Translations under genes and position numbers: made by a program
Notes under the pieces: generated by a model
Databases searched by the model: none
What the model was told of the DNA's origin: nothing
What the model saw: only the letters and a program-made list of their open reading frames with translations
Source: Leifsonia sp040686855
GTDB taxonomy: Bacteria > Actinomycetota > Actinomycetes > Actinomycetales > Microbacteriaceae
NCBI RefSeq assembly: GCF_040686855.1
Contig: NZ_JBFBOG010000002.1
Coordinates: 558,001 to 622,000, forward strand
DNA: 64,000 nt
Reading direction: 5' to 3'
Part shown: positions 7,959 to 16,773 of the stretch, piece after piece
How the letters are laid out: each line of letters opens with the position of its first letter
Numbering within the stretch: the first letter of the stretch is position 1

Positions 7959-7992
7959 CCCCCGGAACCTCAACGGTTCCGGGGGCTTTTTC
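7959..7992 (+). terminator. Rho-independent terminator
   Basis: A perfect 11-bp stem CCCCCGGAACC/GGTTCCGGGGG with a five-base loop, followed by CTTTTTCTTTT. It comes six bases after the tRNA-like 3' end, the usual position for a tRNA terminator. Confidence 0.9.
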
Positions 7993-8034
7993 TTTTCCGG
8001 CAGGAGCCACCTGTACGGGCCCCTCGCGTGGTTC

Positions 8035-8065
8035 CATCGGCGAGGCTGATATGCATCATCGGCGA
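8035..8065. repeat. CATCGGCGA direct repeat with 22-bp period
   Basis: Two exact 9-base copies start at 8035 and 8057, two helical turns apart and 110 bases upstream of the flavin monooxygenase start. The spacing suits a regulator contacting one DNA face, though no regulator gene is adjacent. Confidence 0.4.
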
Positions 8066-8174
8066 AATCGGATTCCTCGGGTGCGGCCGTCCCGTAAGAC
8101 TGGAGGACAGCCGATGCCCACATCGAGGTGGGCCGGGCGCTGTCGCCCGTCGTCAGGCTGGTAAAGGAATGCAG

Positions 8175-9338
8175 ATGGGGAACCCGCAGAAGATCCTGGT
8201 GGTCGGAGCCGGCATCGGCGGTCTGAGCGCCGCGATCGCCTTGGCGCAGACCGGCGCCGAGGTCGACGTGATCGAGATCAAGAACGAGACCGCCGCGCAG
8301 GGCGTCGGCTTCGGGCTCCGGCCCAACGGTCTGAAGGCGATCGAGGAGATCGGGCTCCTCGAGCAGTGCCTCGCCTTCGGCAATGTGACGACGGGGATCA
8401 CGTACTACGACACTGCGGGCCGTCACGTGTGCGACCTGGACTACGGGCACACCGACGGGAGACCCGACCACAACATCATCATGCCGCGCCTGGAGTATCT
8501 GGAGGCGGCGACCGCCCGCGCGCTCGAGGTCGGCTGCGACCTGCGGCTTGGAACGACGGTCGTGGAGCTGACGCAGGACGCCGACGGGGTGGATGTCGCC
8601 TTCAGCGACGGCGAGACCCGGCGCTACGACCTCGTCGTCGGGTACGACGGCATCCACTCGCAGATCCGGCACGACGTCTTCGGAAGCGAGTTCGATCCCA
8701 CGCCGGCCGGCGGGGTGGCCTGGCGCTGCGCTCTGCCGCTCGCGCCGGGCCTCACCGACACCATGTTCATCCAGGGCCATGGCGGCAAGATCGTCCTCGC
8801 CCCGCTCGCCGGCGGCCAGATGTACATGGTGCTGACCGTCGCCGAGGCGGGTCGGCCCCGGCATGACCCCGAGAAGTTCAGGCAGATCATGTACGACCGC
8901 GCGCGGGCGCTGCTGGGCGGATCGGAGTTCATGTCCGAGTCGATCGAGCACATCCTGGACTCGGACAATGTCGCCTATTCGCCCTACTCGCTGACGTGGG
9001 TTCCCTATCCCTGGTTCCGCGGCCGCGTGATGATCATGGGCGATGCGGTGCACGCGATGACCCCCTACCTCGGCTCCGGGGCGGCGATGAGCATCGAGGA
9101 CGGCGTCGTCCTCGCCCAGGAGCTGGCGAAGGACCAATCCCTGCTCGACGCCCAGTTGGCCTTCATGGCGCGCCGGCTTCCGCGGGTGCGTGTCATCCAC
9201 GAGCTGTCGACGCAGGCGATGCTCGCGGAATTCGACTCGGTCACGCCGGAGGCCCTGCAACGGCGCCTGGACTATCTGGCCACCGACGAGCCGATCGCGA
9301 ACGAGTTCTCGAACCGCTTCCTGGCGCAGGGGTACTGA
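8175..9338 (+). CDS. FAD-dependent aromatic monooxygenase-like protein
   Basis: A 387-residue group A flavoprotein monooxygenase. The dinucleotide-binding GAGIGGLSAAIALAQ is at about residue 10, YDLVVGYDGIHSQIR (the DG motif) in the middle, and MIMGDAVHAMTPYLGSGAA (the GD motif) near residue 287. No signal peptide. AAGGA sits six bases before the ATG at 8175; an ATG at 8169 would have no spacing. It is one base upstream of the GH39-like gene, so the two form an operon. It probably hydroxylates an aromatic or polyketide-like substrate with NAD(P)H and O2. Confidence 0.85.
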   Translation: MGNPQKILVVGAGIGGLSAAIALAQTGAEVDVIEIKNETAAQGVGFGLRPNGLKAIEEIGLLEQCLAFGNVTTGITYYDTAGRHVCDLDYGHTDGRPDHNIIMPRLEYLEAATARALEVGCDLRLGTTVVELTQDADGVDVAFSDGETRRYDLVVGYDGIHSQIRHDVFGSEFDPTPAGGVAWRCALPLAPGLTDTMFIQGHGGKIVLAPLAGGQMYMVLTVAEAGRPRHDPEKFRQIMYDRARALLGGSEFMSESIEHILDSDNVAYSPYSLTWVPYPWFRGRVMIMGDAVHAMTPYLGSGAAMSIEDGVVLAQELAKDQSLLDAQLAFMARRLPRVRVIHELSTQAMLAEFDSVTPEALQRRLDYLATDEPIANEFSNRFLAQGY

Positions 9339-9339
9339 G

Positions 9340-10800
9340 ATGCAGACGACACGAGCCGATCAGACCGTCCGGGTGGTGGAGGTCGACGCTGGGGCGCCCG
9401 GCGATTGGAAGCCTCTGCGTGGCGCGGCCGGCATCCCCGGACCCGTGGCGGAGCATCCTGGTTTCCCCGATGTCACGGCCTACTGGAAGGACGCGGGCGT
9501 GACGTTGGTGCGTTCCTACGACTGGGTCTCGCGGCTCGACACGCAGAACAATCCGCTGAGCCTCTTCCCCGACTGGGACGCGGACCCGGCCGATCCCGCC
9601 GCCTTCAACTTCGCCGCCACGGACGCCTGGGTGGACGCGGTCCACTCCAGCGGCGCGGAGGTGCTGTTCACCTTCGCCAGTGCGATCCCCTCCGGCACCG
9701 CCCCCGCGGCCGACCCCGAGAAGTACGGGCGCGTCGTCGAGGGGATCGTCCGCCACTACGCACGCGGCTGGGCCGGGGGGCCGGAGCGGCCGATCCGGAT
9801 GTTCGAATTCGGCGATCAGCCCGATTTCGGGCTCCTGCACTTCTCGGGCACCCCCGAGCAGTTCTTCGAGATGTACGAGGCCTTCGCCTCGGCCGTCCGG
9901 CGGGTCGGCGACGAGTTAGTCGTCGGCGGTCCGTCCCTGGCGTTCCCGCTCAATGAGGACGATCCGTTCCGCGAAGGCTTCCTGTCGTTCATCCGGGAGC
10001 GGGACCTGCCGTTGGACTTCTTCTCGTTCCTCGCCTTCGCGGATGCCACCCGCGATCCGATGGACTTCCCGGTGGTGGCACGCGAGCTCCGGGGACTGCT
10101 CGACAGCCACGGATTCGCCGACACCGCGCTGATGCTGTCCTACTGGAACTATCTCGGGATCCCCACGAGCACGGCCCCTTCGGAAGAGCGGGCGGCGTTC
10201 CAGGCTGCTGCGGCCATCTACCTGCAGGACGCTCCACTCGACTACGCCATCTTCTTCCGTGCGGACAGCGGCGCCGATCCGCACTACGACGTCGTCGACC
10301 CGGCCGGCATCTTCATAGAAGGAGGTGACTCCGACGAGCAGGCCGTCGCCTTCTCGCTGATCGGCCGCGCGATGACCGGTCGGAGACTGGCGGCGCAGGG
10401 GAGCGACGAGTCGGGGTTCGCCTGCGCGGCGAGCCGTGACGGCGACACGGTGCGCGTCCTCATCGCGAACTTCGTCGCCCCGGAGCCGGCGCTGGCGCCG
10501 CGGGCGAGCGACGAACTCCGCTTCCGCGTGCCGTACGGCACGAAGCATGTGGAGATGGCGTTCCGCCTGCCACCTCAGCGGGAGGGATTGGCATCCGCCG
10601 GTGTCGAGACGGCGCACGTCCGGCTGACGAACCTGCCGTGGAAAGGGCAGCCGGTGTCGGTACAGCTCCACACGCTGCGCGGTGAGCCCCGAGCGGTAGC
10701 CGCTCACGAGGTATCCGACTCGGGCGCGCTGGAGTTCGATGTGCCGATCGAGCCGCAGTCCGTGATCCTCGTGGAGATCACCGAGGCGCACATCCGGTAG
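9340..10800 (+). CDS. GH39-like protein with apparently lost catalytic glutamates
   Basis: A 486-residue protein resembling GH39 beta-xylosidase/alpha-iduronidase: an N-terminal YWKDAGVTLVRSYDWVSRLD, the barrel segment RMFEFGDQPDFGLLHFSGTPEQFF, and a C-terminal beta domain (about 375-486). In active GH39 enzymes the fourth strand carries WNEPN, whose Glu is the acid/base; here the position reads FGDQPDF (about 155). The strand with the nucleophile, usually TEY/TEF, reads LSYWNYLG (about 263). No signal peptide. It may be a binding protein or use different chemistry. Co-transcribed with the flavin monooxygenase. Confidence 0.7.
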   Translation: MQTTRADQTVRVVEVDAGAPGDWKPLRGAAGIPGPVAEHPGFPDVTAYWKDAGVTLVRSYDWVSRLDTQNNPLSLFPDWDADPADPAAFNFAATDAWVDAVHSSGAEVLFTFASAIPSGTAPAADPEKYGRVVEGIVRHYARGWAGGPERPIRMFEFGDQPDFGLLHFSGTPEQFFEMYEAFASAVRRVGDELVVGGPSLAFPLNEDDPFREGFLSFIRERDLPLDFFSFLAFADATRDPMDFPVVARELRGLLDSHGFADTALMLSYWNYLGIPTSTAPSEERAAFQAAAAIYLQDAPLDYAIFFRADSGADPHYDVVDPAGIFIEGGDSDEQAVAFSLIGRAMTGRRLAAQGSDESGFACAASRDGDTVRVLIANFVAPEPALAPRASDELRFRVPYGTKHVEMAFRLPPQREGLASAGVETAHVRLTNLPWKGQPVSVQLHTLRGEPRAVAAHEVSDSGALEFDVPIEPQSVILVEITEAHIR

Positions 10801-10809
10801 AAAAGCGGT

Positions 10810-11505
10810 GTGACTTCGGAGCGGACGGATGTGGTCGTTGTCGGTGCGGGTGTCGCGTGGTCGGAGGCCGGCGCGGAGGTGGCGGCCGGAACGTCCGTGC
10901 TGTCGGCGCCCCACATCATCGTGACCGTCCCGGTGGGCGTGCTGAAAGCCGGTGGCATCTCCTTCGACCCGCCGCTCCCCGAGCCCGTGGCAGGTGCGAT
11001 CGACCGGCTGGAGATGAACCGTTTCGAGAAGGTGGTGCTGCGCTTCGCGGACCGGTTCTGGCCGGAGGGCGTCTACGCGATCCGTCGACAGGGTCCGGCG
11101 GCCGCGTGGTGGCACTCCTGGTACGACATCACCGGCCCGGACGGCGCGCCGACCCTGCTGACCTTCGCCGCGGCCGACTGCGCCGAGCTGACCGCGTCGT
11201 GGCCCGACGACCGGATCGCCGACGACGTGCTGGACGCGCTCCGCGAGGTCTTCGGCCCGGCCGTGCCGGAACCGACCGGCAGCGTGGTGACGCGCTGGCA
11301 GCTCGACCCGTACTCGCGCGGCTCGTACGCCTTCCTCCCGGTCGGCGCACGGCGCCAGGACCACGACGACCTCGCCGAACCCGTCGGGGGCGGTGTCCTG
11401 CAGCTCGCGGGTGAGGCGACCTGGACGGACGACCCCGCCACGGTCACGGCCGCCCTGCAGTCCGGACGACGCGCTGCCGAGCGCATCCTGGCACACCGGC
11501 GCTGA
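10810..11505 (+). pseudogene. Flavin amine oxidase with large internal deletion
   Basis: The first dozen residues (TDVVVVGAGVA) are the FAD-binding start of a monoamine-oxidase-type protein. The text then jumps straight to the C-terminal half (HIIVTVPVGVLKAGGISFDPPLP, split as HIIVTVPVGVLKAG and ISFDPPLP) and ends normally with LQLAGEATWTDDPATVTAAL. Roughly 200 residues, including most of the FAD and substrate domains, are missing although the frame is preserved. The start is a GTG at 10810, nine bases after the GH39-like stop. It cannot be a working oxidase. Confidence 0.75.
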
Positions 11506-11517
11506 CCGGTCCGGGCG

Positions 11518-12102
11518 TCATGCCTGCTTGGGCTGCCGCCACTGGTTCGCGCGGCGGTTCTGCTCCGCTTCGGCCACGATGGTCTCAAGGCGCCGCTGCC
11601 GCGTCGCATCGGTCCTCGCACTCAGCAGCCACTCCAGGATGGCGCGGCGGGCCGACCGCGGGAACGCATCCCAGTTGCTGCGCGCAGCCGGGGCCGCGTC
11701 GAGCGCTCGCCGCAGGTCGTCGGGCTCGGTCAGCTCCTCCACCTCGTCGAGCGCCGCCCATCGTCCGCTGCGGACGGCGGCCTCCACCACGGCCTCGCCC
11801 GCGGGGGTCATCAGCCCGCGCTCGCGCAACGACGCGACACGCTCCTTGTTGCGGCGCGACCAGGCGCTGGAGGGCTTGCGCGGGTTCAGGCGCAGCATGG
11901 CGTGAGTGTCGTCGAGGGACCGGGGGAGGCTGTCCACCCATCCCGCGCAGAGCGCCTCCTCGACGATCTCGTCGTAGCTCAGCGTCCGTCCGGCGCCCTT
12001 CTCGTACACGAGCCAGACACCGGGCGAAGACTCGCCGTTCTCCGTCAGCCAGCCGCGCAGCTGGTCGCGCCCGCCGACGTTGATCCGTTCCAATTCACCC
12101 AT
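11518..12102 (-). CDS. YdeI/OmpD-associated (bacteriocin-protection-like) protein
   Basis: A 194-residue cytosolic protein of the YdeI family: ELERINVGGRDQLRGWLTEN, GVWLVYEKG, LSYDEIVEEALCAGWVDSL, the RLNPRKPSSAWSRRNKERV block, and the C-terminal AFPRSARRAILEWL segment repeated in many members. The role is poorly defined; related proteins are annotated as bacteriocin- or peptide-resistance proteins. The ATG at 12102 is the best match to family starts; a GTG two codons upstream is possible. Convergent with the amine-oxidase remnant and divergent from the MFS gene at 12292. Confidence 0.8.
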   Translation of the reverse strand: MGELERINVGGRDQLRGWLTENGESSPGVWLVYEKGAGRTLSYDEIVEEALCAGWVDSLPRSLDDTHAMLRLNPRKPSSAWSRRNKERVASLRERGLMTPAGEAVVEAAVRSGRWAALDEVEELTEPDDLRRALDAAPAARSNWDAFPRSARRAILEWLLSARTDATRQRRLETIVAEAEQNRRANQWRQPKQA

Positions 12103-12291
12103 GCCGACACCCGCTCCATAGTCCCATGGCGAGATGCAGAAGAGGCCACGGTATTGCCGCTTAGGTTGAAAAGCAACCAAAGTGTGTCTTAGAATGGCGA
12201 TGACGTCGGGGCTTCGGCCCGTTCCTCACCGCGATGTCGCGGCGAGGGCACAAACCGTCGCGTCGATCCCCCGATCGTTCGGGTCTCGCGT

Positions 12292-13785
12292 ATGCCGCTC
12301 TCGCCAGTGAGGTTCCGTCTCCTCGTCATCTCCCTCCTCGCAGTGTCGTTCCTCGGCGCTCTCGACAACACCGTCGTGAGCACGGCGATCGCCACCGTCG
12401 CCGGGCAGCTCGGAGCGCTCGAGCACATGAGCTGGATCGTCGTCGGCTACACGCTGGCGAGCACGGTCCTGCTGCCGGTGCTCGGCAAGCTCGGCGACCG
12501 GATCGGACCGCGGGCCGTGTTCCTCGCGTCCGTCGTCGTCTTCATCGTCTCGTCGGTCGCCTGCGGCTTCGCGGACGGTATCGTCTGGCTGATCGTCGCC
12601 CGCGTGGTGCAGGGGATGAGCTCGGCCGGCCTGCAGCTGATGTCGCAGACGATCATCGCCGAGACCACCACGCCGCGGCAGCGGCCCAAGTACCTCGCGA
12701 TCATCGGGGCCGCCTTCCCGGTGGCCATCCTCGTCGGACCGGTGCTGGGCGGCGTCATCACCGACTACTGGGGCTGGCCGTGGGTGTTCTGGATCAACGC
12801 GCCCGTCGGGCTGGTCGCCCTCGTGCTCGCGCTGGTCGCCGTGCCGCACATCGAACCCGGCCGGGCCGGGCGGTTCGACGTCGCCGGGACGATCACGCTC
12901 ACGATCGGACTGGTCGCACTCGTGCTCGCTGTGACCGCGGTCGGCGACGGCTCCCAAGCCGCCGTGGCCGTCATCGAGTTCGCGATCGCCGCCGTCGCGC
13001 TGGCCGCCTTCTTCATCATCGAGGCCCGGGTCGCCGAGCCGCTGGTTCCGCTCCACCACTTCCGCAACCGGACGGTGGCGACGGGCACGGTGATCTCGGC
13101 CATCGTCGGCGTCGGGCTGTTCTCGATCACGGCGTTCCTGCCCACCTACTTCCAGATGGCGTACCGGACGACGGCGACCGTCTCGGGACTGGTCCCAATC
13201 GCGACGGTGTTCGGGATGCTCGTCAGCAACCTCGTGACCGGCTGGCTCGTCAGCCGCACCGGCCACTACCGCGTCTATCCGCTCATCGGCACGGCCCTCG
13301 GTGCTGCGGGCCTCGGAGCGATGGCCCTGCTCCCCGCCGGCTCACCGCTGTGGGCGCCCACCGTCGCGATGGCCGTCGTCGGCCTCGGCACGGGAGCGTT
13401 CATGAGCCTGATCGTCGCGGTCGTCCAGAGCGCCGTCCCGCGCGGCGAGACGGGCGCGATCACGGCGACCACGAACCTGGTCCGGCAGGTCGGAGCGACG
13501 GTCGGCACCGCCCTCATCGGGGGGATCATCGGCACGGGCGTCATCGCGCTGCTTCCGCCCGGACTGGACGCCGCCACCCTCACCCCGGCGGTGGTGCACG
13601 CCCAGGATGCCGCAGCACAGGAGCAGATCGCGCAGGCGTACCACGGCGTCTTCGTGCCGCTCTTCGTCGCGCTCGCCGTGACCTACCTCGTCGGGGTGGT
13701 GGCGTCCATCCTGCTCCCGAACAGCCGGCTGTCCGACGACCGCGTCCCCGCGCAGGACGCCGAACCGGCATCCCTCACCACCTGA
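12292..13785 (+). CDS. DHA2-type MFS transporter (EmrB/QacA-like)
   Basis: A 497-residue transporter with about 14 hydrophobic segments. It has the DHA2 opening LGALDNTVVSTAIATVAGQL (the conserved LD-x-TVV/I motif), GKLGDRIGPRAVFL between helices 2 and 3, and GLPVAILVGPVLGG-like motif C at FPVAILVGPVLGGVITDYW. Such proteins export drugs or metabolites with proton coupling. It lies 25 bases before the GMC oxidoreductase gene and may be transcribed with it, so it could move the glycoside or its aglycone. An in-frame GTG at 12307 is an alternative start. Confidence 0.85.
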   Translation: MPLSPVRFRLLVISLLAVSFLGALDNTVVSTAIATVAGQLGALEHMSWIVVGYTLASTVLLPVLGKLGDRIGPRAVFLASVVVFIVSSVACGFADGIVWLIVARVVQGMSSAGLQLMSQTIIAETTTPRQRPKYLAIIGAAFPVAILVGPVLGGVITDYWGWPWVFWINAPVGLVALVLALVAVPHIEPGRAGRFDVAGTITLTIGLVALVLAVTAVGDGSQAAVAVIEFAIAAVALAAFFIIEARVAEPLVPLHHFRNRTVATGTVISAIVGVGLFSITAFLPTYFQMAYRTTATVSGLVPIATVFGMLVSNLVTGWLVSRTGHYRVYPLIGTALGAAGLGAMALLPAGSPLWAPTVAMAVVGLGTGAFMSLIVAVVQSAVPRGETGAITATTNLVRQVGATVGTALIGGIIGTGVIALLPPGLDAATLTPAVVHAQDAAAQEQIAQAYHGVFVPLFVALAVTYLVGVVASILLPNSRLSDDRVPAQDAEPASLTT

Positions 13786-13810
13786 ACACCGCACCGCACA
13801 GGAGACCAGC

Positions 13811-15415
13811 ATGAGCACCACACCGGACACGACCGTCGCCGTCGTCGGGAGCGGCCCGATCGGATCCGCCTACGCCCGGCTGCTGCTCGAGGCGCTGCCC
13901 GGCGCCCGCGTCGTCATGTTCGAGGCGGGACCGCAGCTCACCGCGATCGCCGGGGAGAACGTGCGCAACATCCCCGACCCGGACGAGAAGGAGCGGGCGC
14001 GCGAGCGGTCGCAGGGCCCGCAGGCGGGCGCGTTCCGCGAGTCGCTGGGCATCCCGTCCTCCGTCGTCGTGGAGGGGATGTTCACCGCCCGCGGCGGGAC
14101 CCACCTCCTCGACTTCGGCGGCCCGGGGTCGGCCCATGCTGAGAGCTTCCCGGCGGCCGCCGCCTCCACCAACGTCGGCGGCATGGGCGCGCACTGGACG
14201 GGCGCGACGCCCAGCCCGGCGTTCAGCGAGCGCATCCCGTTCATCCCCGACGAGGAGTGGGACGACCTCCTGGCCGAGGCCGGCCGGCTGCTGCACGTGC
14301 AGACCGCGGCGTTCGCCGACTCGGCGATCGGCGAGGCGATCCGGTCGCTGCTGGCGGAGGAGTTCGCGGGCGAGCTGCCCGAGGGCTACGGGCCGAGCAC
14401 GCTGCCTGTCGCGGGCGACCCCCAGCCCGACGGCACGATGCGGTGGGCGGGCGCCGACACCGTGCTCGGTCCGCTCCTCGACCCGGCGAGCCCCCTCGCC
14501 GAGCGGTTCGAGCTGCGCGACCTCTCGCTGGTGCGCCGCGTCGAGCACGCCGACGGCCGCGCGACCGGCGTCACCGTCGAGGACCTGCGCACGCACGAGG
14601 TCTACGAGCTGGATGCGGACCTCGTGGTCGTCGCCGCCGACGCCTTCCGCTCGCCGCAGCTGCTCTGGGCGTCGGGCATCCGCCCGCGGGCGCTCGGACA
14701 CTACCTGACCGAGCATCCGGTCGTGATCTCCACCGTCGCCCTCGACGGCGAGCGGATGGGCCGCTTCGCGACCGAGAACGACCTCGCCCAGGAGCACGCA
14801 CGCCGCGCCGTCAATCCGGCCGACCCGGTGGCGGCGGTGAACCGCATCCCGTTCTCGGAGCCCGCTCACCCGTTCGCCTTGCAGGTGATGTACGTCGAAA
14901 AGCCGCCGTTCCCCCTCGACCCGGAGCATCCGGCCGCGGGGAACCGGTGGGGCTACGTGAACATGGGCTACGGGATGCGCAAGCACCCGCGTTTCGAGGA
15001 CGCGGTGACCTTCGACGACGGCGAGCCGGACTACCGCGGCTTCCCGAACATGACGATCACGTACGCGCTCACCGATGCCGAGCAGGCGGAGATCGCCGAG
15101 GCGACCGAGCGGCTGCGCCGCGCCGGCAACGCGCTGGGGACGTTCGTCGCCGAGCCGCGGCTGCTGCCGAACGGCTCCAGCCTCCACTTCCAGGGCACCA
15201 TGCGCCTCGGCGAGGCGGACGACGGCACCTCGGTCGCCGACTCGTACTCGCGGGTGTGGGGCTACGAGAACCTCGTCGTCGGCGGCAACGCGCTGATCCC
15301 GACCGCCACCGCCATGAACCCCACGCTGATGAGCGTCGCGATCGCCGTCCGTGGAGCCCGTGAAGCCGCCCGCCGGCTGAGCGCGGCCGCCGAGACGGCC
15401 GAGATCGCGCACTGA
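13811..15415 (+). CDS. GMC flavin oxidoreductase, candidate (C-)glycoside 3-oxidase (CarA-like)
   Basis: A 534-residue GMC-family flavoenzyme. FAD-binding VVGSGPIGSAYARLLLEALP is at 11-30, NVGGMGAHWTG is the conserved flavin-attachment-region motif, and the C-terminal domain has LHFQGTMRLG (His459) and TAMNPTLMSV (Asn503), the His-Asn catalytic pair spaced as in pyranose 2-oxidases. No signal peptide, so it acts in the cytoplasm. Known relatives (CarA of Microbacterium) oxidise the sugar C3-OH of C-glycosides with O2. The next genes encode a DUF6379/TIM-barrel pair, the usual partner of that reaction. AGGAGA precedes the ATG. A second GMC paralogue lies at 27895. Confidence 0.85.
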   Translation: MSTTPDTTVAVVGSGPIGSAYARLLLEALPGARVVMFEAGPQLTAIAGENVRNIPDPDEKERARERSQGPQAGAFRESLGIPSSVVVEGMFTARGGTHLLDFGGPGSAHAESFPAAAASTNVGGMGAHWTGATPSPAFSERIPFIPDEEWDDLLAEAGRLLHVQTAAFADSAIGEAIRSLLAEEFAGELPEGYGPSTLPVAGDPQPDGTMRWAGADTVLGPLLDPASPLAERFELRDLSLVRRVEHADGRATGVTVEDLRTHEVYELDADLVVVAADAFRSPQLLWASGIRPRALGHYLTEHPVVISTVALDGERMGRFATENDLAQEHARRAVNPADPVAAVNRIPFSEPAHPFALQVMYVEKPPFPLDPEHPAAGNRWGYVNMGYGMRKHPRFEDAVTFDDGEPDYRGFPNMTITYALTDAEQAEIAEATERLRRAGNALGTFVAEPRLLPNGSSLHFQGTMRLGEADDGTSVADSYSRVWGYENLVVGGNALIPTATAMNPTLMSVAIAVRGAREAARRLSAAAETAEIAH

Positions 15416-15443
15416 GCACACCCCGCGACCTGAGGAGGATCGA

Positions 15444-15845
15444 ATGCTCGAAGAACAGTTGATACAGACGGCGGGCTTCCGCAACGTCGGACCGGAGGGC
15501 GCCCGCACGGGCTTCCAGCTCCGGGTGCGCAGCCCCTACTACCGCGGCCTGTGGGCGGACCTCATCGAGAAGCCCACGGTGACCGTCGACGGCGAGCGCT
15601 TCGACGGCGAGACCATCCGCTGGACGCTGCCGGCCGGCGAGTTCTCGTTCGGCGAGCTGCAGGAGTCGACCGACGCGCGCTGGCCCCTGGGGCACGCGGC
15701 CACCCTCACGGTGCCCCGCGAGGGCGGGCTCTCCCGCGGCATCCACGACGTCACGCTCGAGCTGCGGCTGCGGATGTCGTACATCCCGGAGGAGCTGCAG
15801 CCGTCCATCTGGACCGCATCGCGGAAGGCGGTGATCGTACTGTGA
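15444..15845 (+). CDS. DUF6379 protein, candidate C-deglycosidase beta subunit
   Basis: A 133-residue beta-rich protein of the DUF6379 type, with GFQLRVRSPYYRGLWADLIEK, TVTVDGERF and the C-terminal LELRLRMSYIPEELQP. In characterised C-deglycosidases (CarC, DfgB) this small subunit pairs with a sugar-isomerase-like TIM barrel and helps shape the active site. The stop codon overlaps the GTG of exactly such a barrel gene, consistent with a 1:1 complex. GAGGAGGAT lies before the ATG. One of five DUF6379 domains in the window. Confidence 0.8.
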   Translation: MLEEQLIQTAGFRNVGPEGARTGFQLRVRSPYYRGLWADLIEKPTVTVDGERFDGETIRWTLPAGEFSFGELQESTDARWPLGHAATLTVPREGGLSRGIHDVTLELRLRMSYIPEELQPSIWTASRKAVIVL

Positions 15846-16771
15846 CCACGGAACGTGCAAAGACCACCGACGACCTGCCCTTCAGCCTCGGCGTCTCGCT
15901 GTACTCGTACACCGACGACATCGGCGTCACCATGACGGTCGACGAGTGCATCGAGGACGTCGCCGACCTCGGCGCCTCCGGCATCGAGATCCTCGGCGAG
16001 GGCCACGTCCACGACTACCCGAACCCCTCGACCGCGTGGATCGACGCGTGGCACGCCCGGACCGAGCGGCTGGGTCTCACGCCCACGCTGTACGGCTCGT
16101 GGATCGACACCCGGCGGTTCCCGGGTCGCAACATGACGGCTGCCGAGGGCGCCGCGCAGCTGGAGCTCGACCTGCGCCTCGCCTCCCGGCTGGGCTTCTC
16201 GTTCGTCCGGCCCAAGATCGGCGTCATCTCGGAGGACCTGCGGGTCGACCCGATCTGGCAGGAGGCCGTCGAGCGCAACCTGCAGCTCGCCGCCGACCTC
16301 GACATCGTGATCTGCCCCGAGATCCACTGGCCGACCGTCATCAAGTCCCCGGTCGTGGAGGAGTACGTGGCGTTCAAGGAGCGCACCGGCTCGGACCACT
16401 TCGGGCTGCTCATCGACACCGGCGTCTTCGAGCTGTCGTCGTACCCGCGGCGCGGCGGCAGCGCGTCGTTCCGGATGGGCGACGGGACCGGCCGGCCGCC
16501 GGTGGTGCCCTTCGTGCCTGTGTCGGACCTCGCGGACGTGATGGAGCACACGGTCTACTTCCAGGCCAAGTTCTACGAGGTGGATGACGAGCTCGTCGAC
16601 CACTACATCCCCTGGCGGGAGATCATCGACGTCGTCGTCGACTCCGGCTACACCGGGTGGCTGTCGAGCGAGTACGAGGGGCACCACGAGCCCTATCGCG
16701 CGCCCGACCAGCTGCGCCGACAGCACGCCCTCATCCGCACCATCGCGGCCGAACGCGCCGGAAGGAGCTGA
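15842..16771 (+). CDS. Sugar-isomerase-like TIM barrel, candidate C-deglycosidase alpha subunit
   Basis: A 309-residue AP-endonuclease-2-type barrel. Likely metal ligands are Glu160 (CPEIHW), Asp192 (LIDTGVF), Gln241 (YFQAKFYEV) and Glu277 (LSSEYEGHH). His162 in E-I-H is at the position proposed as general base in C-deglycosidases. Gln replaces the His found at the third ligand in most paralogues here; hydroxypyruvate isomerase also uses Gln. The GTG start at 15842 overlaps the DUF6379 stop. It would cleave a 3-keto C-glycoside with its partner. Substrate is unproven. Confidence 0.8.
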   Translation: MTTERAKTTDDLPFSLGVSLYSYTDDIGVTMTVDECIEDVADLGASGIEILGEGHVHDYPNPSTAWIDAWHARTERLGLTPTLYGSWIDTRRFPGRNMTAAEGAAQLELDLRLASRLGFSFVRPKIGVISEDLRVDPIWQEAVERNLQLAADLDIVICPEIHWPTVIKSPVVEEYVAFKERTGSDHFGLLIDTGVFELSSYPRRGGSASFRMGDGTGRPPVVPFVPVSDLADVMEHTVYFQAKFYEVDDELVDHYIPWREIIDVVVDSGYTGWLSSEYEGHHEPYRAPDQLRRQHALIRTIAAERAGRS

Positions 16772-16773
16772 CC

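Larger units (their letters stand above)
7573..8174. other. 600-bp intergenic region with tRNA scar, terminator and direct repeats
   Basis: No protein gene supported. From left to right it contains the TetR promoter side, a 3'-tRNA-like fragment (7910-7953), a strong hairpin terminator (7959-7992), and a promoter-side region with CATCGGCGA repeated at 8035 and 8057. The layout resembles an old integration site at a tRNA gene, but no integrase gene is present in the window. Confidence 0.5.

Noticed and set aside
7773..9260. Long minus-strand open frame of 495 codons
   Set aside because: It is antisense to the flavin monooxygenase, Arg/His/Val-rich without motifs, and passes through the tRNA-like fragment and terminator. 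High GC keeps shadow frames open.
9916..11496. 526-codon minus-strand frame opposite the GH39-like gene
   Set aside because: No recognisable motif, and composition typical of an antisense frame. The sense frame has clear family features.
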